This document shows positions 1 through 6,494 of a DNA stretch of 64,000 bases, piece by piece (position 1 is the stretch's first letter; each line of letters opens with the position of its first letter). The notes beneath the pieces were generated by a model. The model had not been told where the DNA came from and made no database searches. It was given only the letters and a program-made list of their open reading frames with translations. The DNA comes from Streptomyces sp. LaPpAH-108. Lineage in GTDB: Bacteria; Actinomycetota; Actinomycetes; Streptomycetales; Streptomycetaceae. Position numbers and translations under genes: made by a program. The stretch is taken from contig NZ_KB891996.1 in the NCBI RefSeq assembly GCF_000373625.1, positions 186,001-250,000 of the forward strand. The letters run 5' to 3'.

Positions 1-31
1 ATCTCGTGACCGCCTCGGAGGCGGCGCTGCG

Positions 32-105
32 TGGACCTGAGGGGATTTGAACCCCTGGCCCCCTCGATGCGAACGAGGTGCGCTACCGGACTGCGCCACA
101 GGCCC
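32..105 (-). tRNA. tRNA-Ala (anticodon CGC)
   Basis: Read on the minus strand the segment folds as a tRNA. The 7-bp acceptor stem pairs GGGCCTG with CAGGTCC (one G-U pair) and is followed by discriminator A. The T arm carries GGTTCAAATCC. The anticodon stem CCTCG/CGAGG closes the 7-nt loop TTCGCAT, giving anticodon CGC, which reads GCG (Ala). CCA is not encoded. It lies just downstream of sepX on the same strand. The isotype is assigned from the anticodon only. Confidence 0.93.
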
Positions 106-178
106 TTGCAACGAGTGAAACTCTAGCATCCCGATCCGGGTGCTCGGAAATCCGCTCCCGGACTGGTCAGGGCGGGGG

Positions 179-1453
179 TCACTCGTTGGCGGCGCGGGGG
201 CGGCCGTCGGTCTCGTACTGGTCGAAGAGGGGGGTGCGGCCACGCTCGCGGGAGCGGCGGGCGGAGGCGGCGCGGCGGGCGGCGTCGCGGGTGTCCTCGG
301 CGCGGGGCTCGGGGACCTCCTCCGGCTCGCTCTCGTGCTCCGAGACGACCGGGCCCGAGCGGGCGGAGCTCCAGGTGTCCGGGGCGCCGAGGTCGACGTC
401 GGGGGTGGCGCGCGGGGCGACCGGGGCGGTGACGTAGGTGGGCAGCGGGACCGGGACCGGCTCCCAGCTGTCGCCGTGGCCGGGCGGCCGGGTGCGCTCG
501 CGCTGCTGGTCGACCCACTCGGCGTGGTCGGTCTGCTCGACGAGGGCGCGGCGGTCGGCGGCGAGCGCGGCGGACAGCGCCGGGTCGGTCTTCGGCTCTG
601 ATCCCTCCTCCGGTTCGTCGGCCACCGGGCCCGCGTCGACCGTGGCACGGCGGCGCGGCCGGCGCGCGTTCTCGCGCAGCTGGCGGGCGGCGTCCTCGGC
701 GCGGCGGCGGTCCATCTGGTAGGCGAAGCGGCGCCGTTCCTGGGTGCGCAGATAGGCGATGTAGCCGCTGAGCAGCAGGGCGGGCACGGCGGGCACCCAC
801 AGGAAGGCGAGCCCGCCGACGGCGGCGACGATCGCGCCGCAGGTGAAGGCGAGGAAGAGGACCACGGTGGTACGTCTGCGCCGCGCGAGCACCTTGGAGC
901 GCTGGGCGCGGGCGGCGGCCGACTGAGGGGCCGGACCGCGCCGGGCGGCGCCCTGGGCCGGGGCGGGGCCGCTGCCGCGCTGCCGCGCCGACGCGGGCGC
1001 GGGCGCGGGCGCCGGGTCCGTCGTACCCGGCCGGTGTCCCTGCACCGGCTGCGCGCCGGATCTGTGGCCCTGCGCCGGGTGCGCGCCGGAGTGATGCGCC
1101 TGGGCCGAGGGGGACTTGGGGGCCGGTTCCGGGTGCCCGGGCTCCTCCGCGCGGACGTCCGCGCGCGCCTGACGGCGGGTCGGAGGCATGGCGAAGGCCC
1201 GGACGTCCACCGAGTCGGTGGCGGTGTCCGGGTCACCGGCGTCCGGCTCCCCCTCCTCGGCGGAGCGCGCCCGCAGGTCCTTGGCGTACCGGCGCTCCAT
1301 CCCCGCCCGTCCGGACAGCAGCCGGATGGCGGTGCTGAAGCGTTCCGTCGGACGGGCCTCGTTCAGCTCGTCCTGCCTACGGAGCCACATCGGCACCAAG
1401 TAGGCGGCCCAGGCCCCGACGATGACTGCGTAAATGAGGCCGCTGCTGCTCAC
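179..1453 (-). CDS. sepX: SepX/GlpR, actinobacterial divisome membrane protein
   Basis: A 424-residue protein. One hydrophobic segment lies at the N terminus (about residues 6-24) and a second paired hydrophobic region at about residues 197-236. Between and after them are long charged, Ala/Pro/Arg-rich disordered stretches, including a short repeated HRSGAQP-type motif. The N terminus starting MSSSGLIYAVIVGAWAAYLV and the layout match the actinobacterial family described as SepX in Streptomyces cell division and as GlpR, the membrane receptor of gephyrin-like Glp, in Corynebacterium. The Glp homologue (3447-4769) sits in the same leftward run, which supports the pairing. Expected role: an inner-membrane scaffold at division septa. 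It has its own AT-rich, palindrome-containing upstream region (1454-1626). The name rests on family recognition and synteny, not on an alignment. Confidence 0.85.
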   Translation of the reverse strand: MSSSGLIYAVIVGAWAAYLVPMWLRRQDELNEARPTERFSTAIRLLSGRAGMERRYAKDLRARSAEEGEPDAGDPDTATDSVDVRAFAMPPTRRQARADVRAEEPGHPEPAPKSPSAQAHHSGAHPAQGHRSGAQPVQGHRPGTTDPAPAPAPASARQRGSGPAPAQGAARRGPAPQSAAARAQRSKVLARRRRTTVVLFLAFTCGAIVAAVGGLAFLWVPAVPALLLSGYIAYLRTQERRRFAYQMDRRRAEDAARQLRENARRPRRRATVDAGPVADEPEEGSEPKTDPALSAALAADRRALVEQTDHAEWVDQQRERTRPPGHGDSWEPVPVPLPTYVTAPVAPRATPDVDLGAPDTWSSARSGPVVSEHESEPEEVPEPRAEDTRDAARRAASARRSRERGRTPLFDQYETDGRPRAANE

Positions 1454-1553
1454 GCCTCACACGGTAGAGGGGTTTGTATGGGGCCATCCGCCAATTGGGC
1501 CGGTGTGTCGCACGATCTGGCTGATATTCCGAGCTTTTTTTGCGATCGATGCG

Positions 1554-1649
1554 ATCAGCCGACCGTCAACGTCATGAATTGATATGCCTCGGAACGGTCA
1601 GTGACCGATTGAATTCGAACACTTATTCAATTTCCGGGGGTCGGCTGAT
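1554..1649. promoter_or_regulatory. AT-rich palindromic region between rimJ-like gene and sepX
   Basis: The 60 bases from 1561 are 48% G+C, far below the surroundings. Three nested inverted repeats are visible. ATCAGCCGACC (1554-1564) pairs with GGTCGGCTGAT (1639-1649). CGGTCA-G-TGACCG spans 1595-1607. ATTGAAT (from 1608) pairs with ATTCAAT about 10 nt later. The region probably carries the sepX promoter and its operator and may also hold the end of the upstream operon. Which protein binds is unknown. Confidence 0.5.
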
Positions 1650-2274
1650 TTCCGGACGCGTTCTCCGCGCGCGTGCGCCGCCACCGGGAGAGCAGCCCGT
1701 CGGGGACCTCCTCCGCCGTGAGGGCGTAGACGAGGTGGTCGCGCCAGGCGCCGTCGATGTGCAGATAACGCGGGCGCAGCCCCTCCTCGCGGAATCCGAG
1801 TTTCTCCACCACCCGGCGGCTGGGCCGGTTCTCGGGGCGAATGCACACTTCGAGCCGGTGCAGCCCGACCGAGCGGAAACAGTGGTCCGCCACCAGCGCG
1901 ACGGCGGTCGGCATGACCCCGCGCCCGGCGACCGACTCGTCCACCCAGTAGCCGACGTGCCCGGAGCACATGGAGCCCCAGGTGATCCCGGCGACCGTGA
2001 GCTGGCCGACCAGACGGCCCTGGTACTCGATGACGAACGGCAGCATCCGCCCCGCGTTCGCCTCCGAGCGCAGATGGCGGACCATCTGGCGGTAGGTCGG
2101 CCGGTGCGTGATCGGGCCCTGCGGGGTGGGCGGCGGGATGGTCGCCTCCCAGGGGCGCAGCCAGTCCCGGTTGCGCCGGTTCACCTCGCGCCAGGCCCGC
2201 TGGTCGCGCAGTCTTATCGGCCGGAGGACGACATCCGCGTCCGCCAGCGCGACGGGCCAGGACCGGCCGGTCAG
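1627..2274 (-). CDS. RimJ-type GNAT acetyltransferase
   Basis: A GNAT-fold acetyltransferase of the RimJ/RimL ribosomal-protein-serine/alanine class. Visible family features include LRPIRLRDQRAWREVNRRN at the N terminus, the central VGQLTVAGITWGSMCSGHVG, the acetyl-CoA-binding RGVMPTAVAL loop and the LEVCIRPENRPSRRVVEKLGF helix. The first GTG in frame (2184) would remove the conserved LRPIRLRD strand. The frame is open upstream but has no ATG, GTG or TTG. The best start is CTG at 2274, which overlaps the TGA of the mog gene as CTGA and gives 215 residues. A G-rich stretch precedes it. Translation would be coupled to mog. The substrate is not identifiable from sequence. Function class is confident; the start is inferred. 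Confidence 0.8.
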   Translation of the reverse strand: MTGRSWPVALADADVVLRPIRLRDQRAWREVNRRNRDWLRPWEATIPPPTPQGPITHRPTYRQMVRHLRSEANAGRMLPFVIEYQGRLVGQLTVAGITWGSMCSGHVGYWVDESVAGRGVMPTAVALVADHCFRSVGLHRLEVCIRPENRPSRRVVEKLGFREEGLRPRYLHIDGAWRDHLVYALTAEEVPDGLLSRWRRTRAENASGNQPTPGN

Positions 2275-2828
2275 CTCGCACCCCCGGAACCGGCGGCGTG
2301 CTCCGCCGCTGCGGGGCGGGGGTGGTCGCCGCCGCGGATCTGGTCCACGGCGTGGATCAGCAGCGGCTCCAGGACGGCCAGGCCGTCCCGTACTCCCCCG
2401 GTCGAGCCGGGCAGGTTCACGATCACCGTGCGACCCGCGACTCCGGCGAGGCCGCGCGAGAGGACGGCGGTGGGGATCTTCTCCCGGCCGTAGGCCCGGA
2501 TCGCCTCCGCGATGCCCGGCACCTCGTAGTCCAGCACCGTGCGGGTCGCCTCGGGGGTGCGGTCGGTGGGCGAGATGCCGGTGCCGCCGGTGGTCACGAC
2601 CACGTCGTACCCGGCCGCCACGGCCTCGCCGAGCGCCGCCTTCACCGGGTCGCCGTCGGGCACCACCCGGGGGCCGTCCACGGCGAAGCCGAAGCCGCGC
2701 AGCCCCTCGGCGACCATCGGTCCGCCCTTGTCGGCGTAGACCCCGGCGGCGGCCCGGTTGGAGGCGGTGACGACCAGCGCGCTGTACGGCGCGGTCAGGG
2801 CGCCGCCCAGGGGCGGATCCGCGCTCAC
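2271..2828 (-). CDS. Molybdopterin adenylyltransferase family (MogA/MoaB)
   Basis: A 185-residue protein of the MoaB/Mog fold. Visible motifs are the N-terminal strand SALVVTASNRAAAGVYADKGG, the TTGGTGISPTDRTPEATR nucleotide/molybdopterin loop and the C-terminal NLPGSTGGVRDGLA. The family adenylylates molybdopterin before metal insertion in molybdenum cofactor synthesis. The start is GTG at 2828, overlapping the moaC stop as GTGA. The longer upstream reading in this frame is a shadow of moaC. Its own stop overlaps the start of the RimJ-like gene. Position between moaC and the acetyltransferase supports co-transcription with glp and galU. Confidence 0.88.
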   Translation of the reverse strand: MSADPPLGGALTAPYSALVVTASNRAAAGVYADKGGPMVAEGLRGFGFAVDGPRVVPDGDPVKAALGEAVAAGYDVVVTTGGTGISPTDRTPEATRTVLDYEVPGIAEAIRAYGREKIPTAVLSRGLAGVAGRTVIVNLPGSTGGVRDGLAVLEPLLIHAVDQIRGGDHPRPAAAEHAAGSGGAS

Positions 2829-3304
2829 GCCCGGCTCCAGTCGCCCGACTTGCCGCCCGTCTTCGTCTCGACCCGGACGTCGGTGATGACGGCGCCCTTG
2901 TCCACGGCCTTGATCATGTCGATCACGGTGAGCGCGGCGACCGACACGGCGGTCAGGGCCTCCATCTCGACGCCCGTGCGGTCGGTGGTCTTGACCGTGG
3001 CGGCGATCTCCACGGCGTCGTCCACGACCGCGAGGTCCAGCTTCACCCCGGAGACCGACAGCGGATGGCACAGCGGGATCAGGTCCGGGGTCCGCTTGGC
3101 GCCCATGATCCCGGCGATGCGGGCGGTGGCCAGGGCGTCGCCCTTGGGCACTCCCTCGCCGCGCAGCAGCTCGATCACGCGGGGTGAGACGAGCACCCGG
3201 CCGGTGGCGCGGGCGGTGCGCGCCGTCACGTCCTTGCCGGATACGTCGACCATGCGGGCCGCGCCCGCCTCGTCGATGTGCGTCAGTCGGTCCTGCGTAC
3301 TCAT
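2825..3304 (-). CDS. moaC: Cyclic pyranopterin monophosphate synthase
   Basis: MoaC converts 3',8-cyclo-7,8-dihydro-GTP to cyclic pyranopterin monophosphate in molybdenum cofactor synthesis. The 159-residue product shows the conserved HIDEAGAARMVDVSGKDVT start, GIMGAKRTPDLIPLCHPL, VKTTDRTGVEMEALTAVSVA and the KTGGKSGDW C terminus. ATG at 3304 matches the usual family N terminus, with a GGGAG 11 nt upstream. GTG at 3370 has a better ribosome binding site (GGAGG, 4-nt spacing) and would add 22 poorly conserved residues, so it cannot be excluded. The stop overlaps the mog start as GTGA. A gap of up to 142 nt separates it from glp. Confidence 0.92.
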   Translation of the reverse strand: MSTQDRLTHIDEAGAARMVDVSGKDVTARTARATGRVLVSPRVIELLRGEGVPKGDALATARIAGIMGAKRTPDLIPLCHPLSVSGVKLDLAVVDDAVEIAATVKTTDRTGVEMEALTAVSVAALTVIDMIKAVDKGAVITDVRVETKTGGKSGDWSRA

Positions 3305-3446
3305 GGTGTGCCGTGCTCCCGGTCCCGGCCCGTCGCCGATGCTGGTTGTACGGGCCTGTGTGCGCGACACGGTACCTCCAAGTCGGCCCGGACACCGGGT
3401 CGAGACCCCGCGCGGCCCCTGCCCCGGCCGCGCGGAAGGCGCCCGG

Positions 3447-4769
3447 TCAGCCGAGCAGCACGACCTCCACCTCGGTGCCGGACTCGGCCGAATCCACGTC
3501 CTCGGGAAGGACGATGAGGCAGTCGGCGTGGGCCAGCGCGGCGATCAGGTGCGAGCCCGCGCCGCCCACCGGGGACACCTCGCCGTCGTCGTACTTGCCG
3601 CGCAGGAACTGGCGGCGGCCCTTGGGCGAGCGCAGCGGCTCGTCGGTCCGCAAGGTCGCCCGGGTGTGCGGCCGGTGCACCTCGGGGAGGCCCATCAGGG
3701 TGCGGATCGCGGGGCGCACGAACAGCTCGAAGGAGACGTACGACGACACCGGGTTGCCGGGCAGCGCGAGCAGCGGGGTGTGGTCGGGGCCGACCGAGCC
3801 GAAGCCCTGCGGCTTGCCGGGCTGCATGGCGAGCTTGCGGAAGTCGACCCCGGCGCCCTCCTCGTCCTCGTCGGAGACCTCGGACAGCGCCTCCTTGACC
3901 ACGTCGTACGCGCCGACGCTCACCCCGCCCGTGGTGACCAGCAGGTCGGCGCGCACCAGCTGGTCGTCGATGGTGGAGCGCAGCACGTCGGCGTCGTCCT
4001 CGACGGCGCCGACGCGGTAGGCGATGGCGCCCGCGTCCCGGGCGGCGGCGGCCAGCGCGAAGCTGTTGGAGTCGTGGATCTGTCCGGGGCCCAACGGCTC
4101 GCCGGGCTGGACGAGTTCGCTGCCGGTGGACATGACGACCACGCGCGGGCGCGGGCGTACCCGGACGGTGCCCCGGCCGATCGCGGTGAGCAGTGCGATC
4201 TGCGGCGGCCCGAGGACCGTACCGGCGGCGAGGGCGAGGTCGCCTGCGCGTACGTCGCTGCCGCTGGGGCGCACGTGGGCGCCGGGCTCGACGGCCTCGT
4301 AGATCCGCACCTGGCCCTCGGCTCCCTCGGGGGCCAGCGCGCGGGCGCGCATCCCGGCCGCCGGGCCCTCGCCGAGCCCGGCGTCGGTCTGCTCGACGGG
4401 GACGACGGCCTCGGCGCCGGGCGGCACCGGGGCGCCGGTCATGATCCGGGCGGCCTGGCCCGGGCCGACCCGCACGAGGTCGGCGGCACCGGCCGCCACG
4501 TCGCCGACGACCTCCAGGACGGCCGGGTACTCCTCGCTCGCCCCGGACACGTCCGCGACCCGGACCGCGTACCCGTCCATGGAGCTGTTGTCGAACGGGG
4601 GCAGGGACACCGGCACCACCACGTCGTCCACGAGGACGCAGCCCTGGGCCTCCAGGACCGGCAGCTCGATGGGGTCGAGCGGGCGGATGGTGGTGAGGAT
4701 GTCCTCCAGGTGCTCGTCCACCGACCACACGTGGTCCGGTCCGGCGGGACGGTTCGGGGCGGTGCTCAA
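3447..4769 (-). CDS. glp: Gephyrin-like molybdotransferase (Glp/MoeA)
   Basis: A 440-residue MoeA-family protein. Domain order: an N-terminal part with PPFDNSSMDGYAVR, the MTGAPVPPGAEAVVPVE region, and the MPT-binding fold with MSTGSELVQPGEPLGPGQIHDSN, VTTGGVSVGAYDVVKEAL, MQPGKPQGFGSVG and LLALPGNPVSSYVSFELFVRP, then a C-terminal beta domain. MoeA inserts molybdate into adenylylated molybdopterin. In Corynebacterium the close homologue Glp also binds a membrane receptor and FtsZ. The linked sepX suggests the same dual role here, which is an inference. The start is TTG at 4769, sharing four bases (TTGA) with the galU stop, so translation is probably coupled to galU. Confidence 0.9.
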   Translation of the reverse strand: MSTAPNRPAGPDHVWSVDEHLEDILTTIRPLDPIELPVLEAQGCVLVDDVVVPVSLPPFDNSSMDGYAVRVADVSGASEEYPAVLEVVGDVAAGAADLVRVGPGQAARIMTGAPVPPGAEAVVPVEQTDAGLGEGPAAGMRARALAPEGAEGQVRIYEAVEPGAHVRPSGSDVRAGDLALAAGTVLGPPQIALLTAIGRGTVRVRPRPRVVVMSTGSELVQPGEPLGPGQIHDSNSFALAAAARDAGAIAYRVGAVEDDADVLRSTIDDQLVRADLLVTTGGVSVGAYDVVKEALSEVSDEDEEGAGVDFRKLAMQPGKPQGFGSVGPDHTPLLALPGNPVSSYVSFELFVRPAIRTLMGLPEVHRPHTRATLRTDEPLRSPKGRRQFLRGKYDDGEVSPVGGAGSHLIAALAHADCLIVLPEDVDSAESGTEVEVVLLG

Positions 4770-5677
4770 CGTTCCTGCATCTCCTCGGCTACGTACGTGC
4801 GAAGCCAGGTCCGGAAGTCCGGGCCCAGGTCTTCACGTTCGCACGCGAGTCTGACAATGGCGCGCAAGTAGTCGCCACGGTCACCGGTGTCATAGCGGCG
4901 GCCGGTGAAGACGACGCCGTGCACGGGGCCGCCCGCCTTCTCGTCCTGGGCGAGCTGCTGGAGGGCGTCGGTCAGCTGGATCTCGCCGCCCCGGCCGGGC
5001 TCGGTGCGGCGCAGGGTCTCGAAGATGCGGGGGTCGAGGACGTAGCGCCCGATGATCGCGTAGTTCGAGGGGGCGTCGGCCGGGTCGGGCTTCTCGACCA
5101 GGCCGGTCACGCGGACGACGTCACTCTCGCCGGTGGTTTCGACGGCGGCACAGCCATAAAGGTGGATCTGCTCGGGGGCGACCTCCATGAGCGCGACGAC
5201 GCTGCCGCCGTGCCGCTCCTGGATGTCGATCATGCGCTGGAGCAGGGGGTCGCGGGGGTCGATCAGGTCGTCACCGAGGAGGACGGCGAAGGGCTCGTGG
5301 CCGACGTGCGGGGCCGCGCACAGCACCGCGTGGCCGAGGCCCTTGGGGTCGCCCTGGCGCACGTAGTGCATGGTGGCCAGGTCGCTGGACTCACGGACCT
5401 TGCCGAGCCGTTGGGCGTCGCCCTTCTTCTGCAGCGCCGATTCCAGCTCGTAGTTGCGGTCGAAGTGGTCTTCCAGAGGGCGCTTGTTGCGTCCGGTGAC
5501 CATGAGGACGTCGTCGAGGCCCGCCGACACCGCCTCCTCCACCACATACTGGATCGCCGGCTTGTCGACGACCGGCAGCATCTCCTTGGGAGTGGCTTTG
5601 GTGGCCGGCAGGAACCGGGTGCCGAGGCCCGCCGCCGGGATGACAGCCTTGCTGATCCTTGGGTGCGACTGAGTCAT
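4766..5677 (-). CDS. galU: UTP-glucose-1-phosphate uridylyltransferase
   Basis: A 303-residue nucleotidyltransferase that makes UDP-glucose from UTP and glucose-1-phosphate in the cytosol. Diagnostic motifs are VIPAAGLGTRFLPATKATPKE near the start, PVVDKPAIQYVVEEA, the LGDDLIDP metal-binding region and LVEKPDPADAPSNYAIIGRYVL. Length is normal for bacterial GalU. It is the first gene of the leftward run galU-glp-moaC-mog-rimJ. The start is ATG at 5677. It diverges from the cyclo-ligase gene, leaving a very short shared promoter space. Confidence 0.95.
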   Translation of the reverse strand: MTQSHPRISKAVIPAAGLGTRFLPATKATPKEMLPVVDKPAIQYVVEEAVSAGLDDVLMVTGRNKRPLEDHFDRNYELESALQKKGDAQRLGKVRESSDLATMHYVRQGDPKGLGHAVLCAAPHVGHEPFAVLLGDDLIDPRDPLLQRMIDIQERHGGSVVALMEVAPEQIHLYGCAAVETTGESDVVRVTGLVEKPDPADAPSNYAIIGRYVLDPRIFETLRRTEPGRGGEIQLTDALQQLAQDEKAGGPVHGVVFTGRRYDTGDRGDYLRAIVRLACEREDLGPDFRTWLRTYVAEEMQER

Positions 5678-5756
5678 GCCGGCAACCCTATCCGGTGTCT
5701 TGGCAGGGAATCCGCTACTCCGGTTGGCTGACCCTCATATGAGTGGATTGAGTGAC

Positions 5757-6401
5757 ATGCCAGAAGAACAGACCGGCCCCCTGGGACACCGAGGACGTGT
5801 CGACGAGCCTGACAAGCGCGCGTTGCGGCGGGAATTCCTCCAGGTGAGGAGCGCATTGCCGGAGGATGACATCCGGTCGTCGGCCGCCGCGCTCGCCGGA
5901 CAGGCCCTGCTGCTGCCGGAGCTGGCCGGTGCCCGCACGGTGGCGGCGTACGTCTCGATGGGGAGCGAACCCGGCACCCGCGCGCTGCTGGACACCCTGC
6001 GCGCGCGGGGCGTACGCGTCCTGCTGCCCGCGCTGCTGCCCGACAACGACCTGGACTGGGCGGAGTACACCGGCCCCGGCTCGCTCGTCCCGGTCCGGCA
6101 CGGCGGCCGTATGGAACTGCTCGAGCCCTCCGGCCCCCGGCTCGGCCCCGGTGCCGTCACCACGGCCGACGCGGTCCTGCTGCCCGGCCTCGCGGTGGAC
6201 GCGCGCGGGCTGCGCCTGGGACGCGGCGGCGGGTCGTACGACCGGGTGCTCGCCCGGCTGGAGCGCGCGGGCGCGTATCCGGCGCTCGTGGTGCTGCTGT
6301 ACGACACGGAGGTCGTCGCGCGCGTGCCCGCAGAGCCGCACGACCGCCCGGTGCACGCCGTGGTGACCCCGACGGGCGTGCGCCGCTTCGTACGCCCCTG
6401 A
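5757..6401 (+). CDS. 5-formyltetrahydrofolate cyclo-ligase
   Basis: A 214-residue protein that converts 5-formyltetrahydrofolate to 5,10-methenyltetrahydrofolate using ATP. Visible are the N-terminal DKRALRREFLQVRSALP, VAAYVSMGSEPGTRALLDTL, and the ATP-binding loop LRLGRGGGSYDRVLARL. The frame is open back to 5676, where it would overlap the galU start. ATG at 5757 gives the usual family length, and ATG at 5739 is also possible. Neither has a strong ribosome binding site. The equivalent gene also faces galU in mycobacteria. Confidence 0.88.
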   Translation: MPEEQTGPLGHRGRVDEPDKRALRREFLQVRSALPEDDIRSSAAALAGQALLLPELAGARTVAAYVSMGSEPGTRALLDTLRARGVRVLLPALLPDNDLDWAEYTGPGSLVPVRHGGRMELLEPSGPRLGPGAVTTADAVLLPGLAVDARGLRLGRGGGSYDRVLARLERAGAYPALVVLLYDTEVVARVPAEPHDRPVHAVVTPTGVRRFVRP

Positions 6402-6436
6402 GCGAACCCCGGCCGGACCGGGGGCCCCTGAACATG

Positions 6437-6474
6437 CGGAACGGCCCTCCACGCGCGGGTGGAGGGCCGTTCCG
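6437..6474. terminator. Bidirectional terminator between convergent genes
   Basis: A perfect 16-bp stem (6437-6452 with 6459-6474) encloses a 6-nt loop. It lies exactly between the ends of the rightward cyclo-ligase gene and the leftward acylase gene. There is no long T run, as is usual for Streptomyces terminators. Confidence 0.85.
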
Positions 6475-6494
6475 GTGCCGATCGCGTCAGGGGA

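Noticed and set aside
2298..4871. Long rightward frame opposite moaC and glp
   Set aside because: Composition-only open frame with no conserved motif; the leftward genes show clear catalytic motifs.
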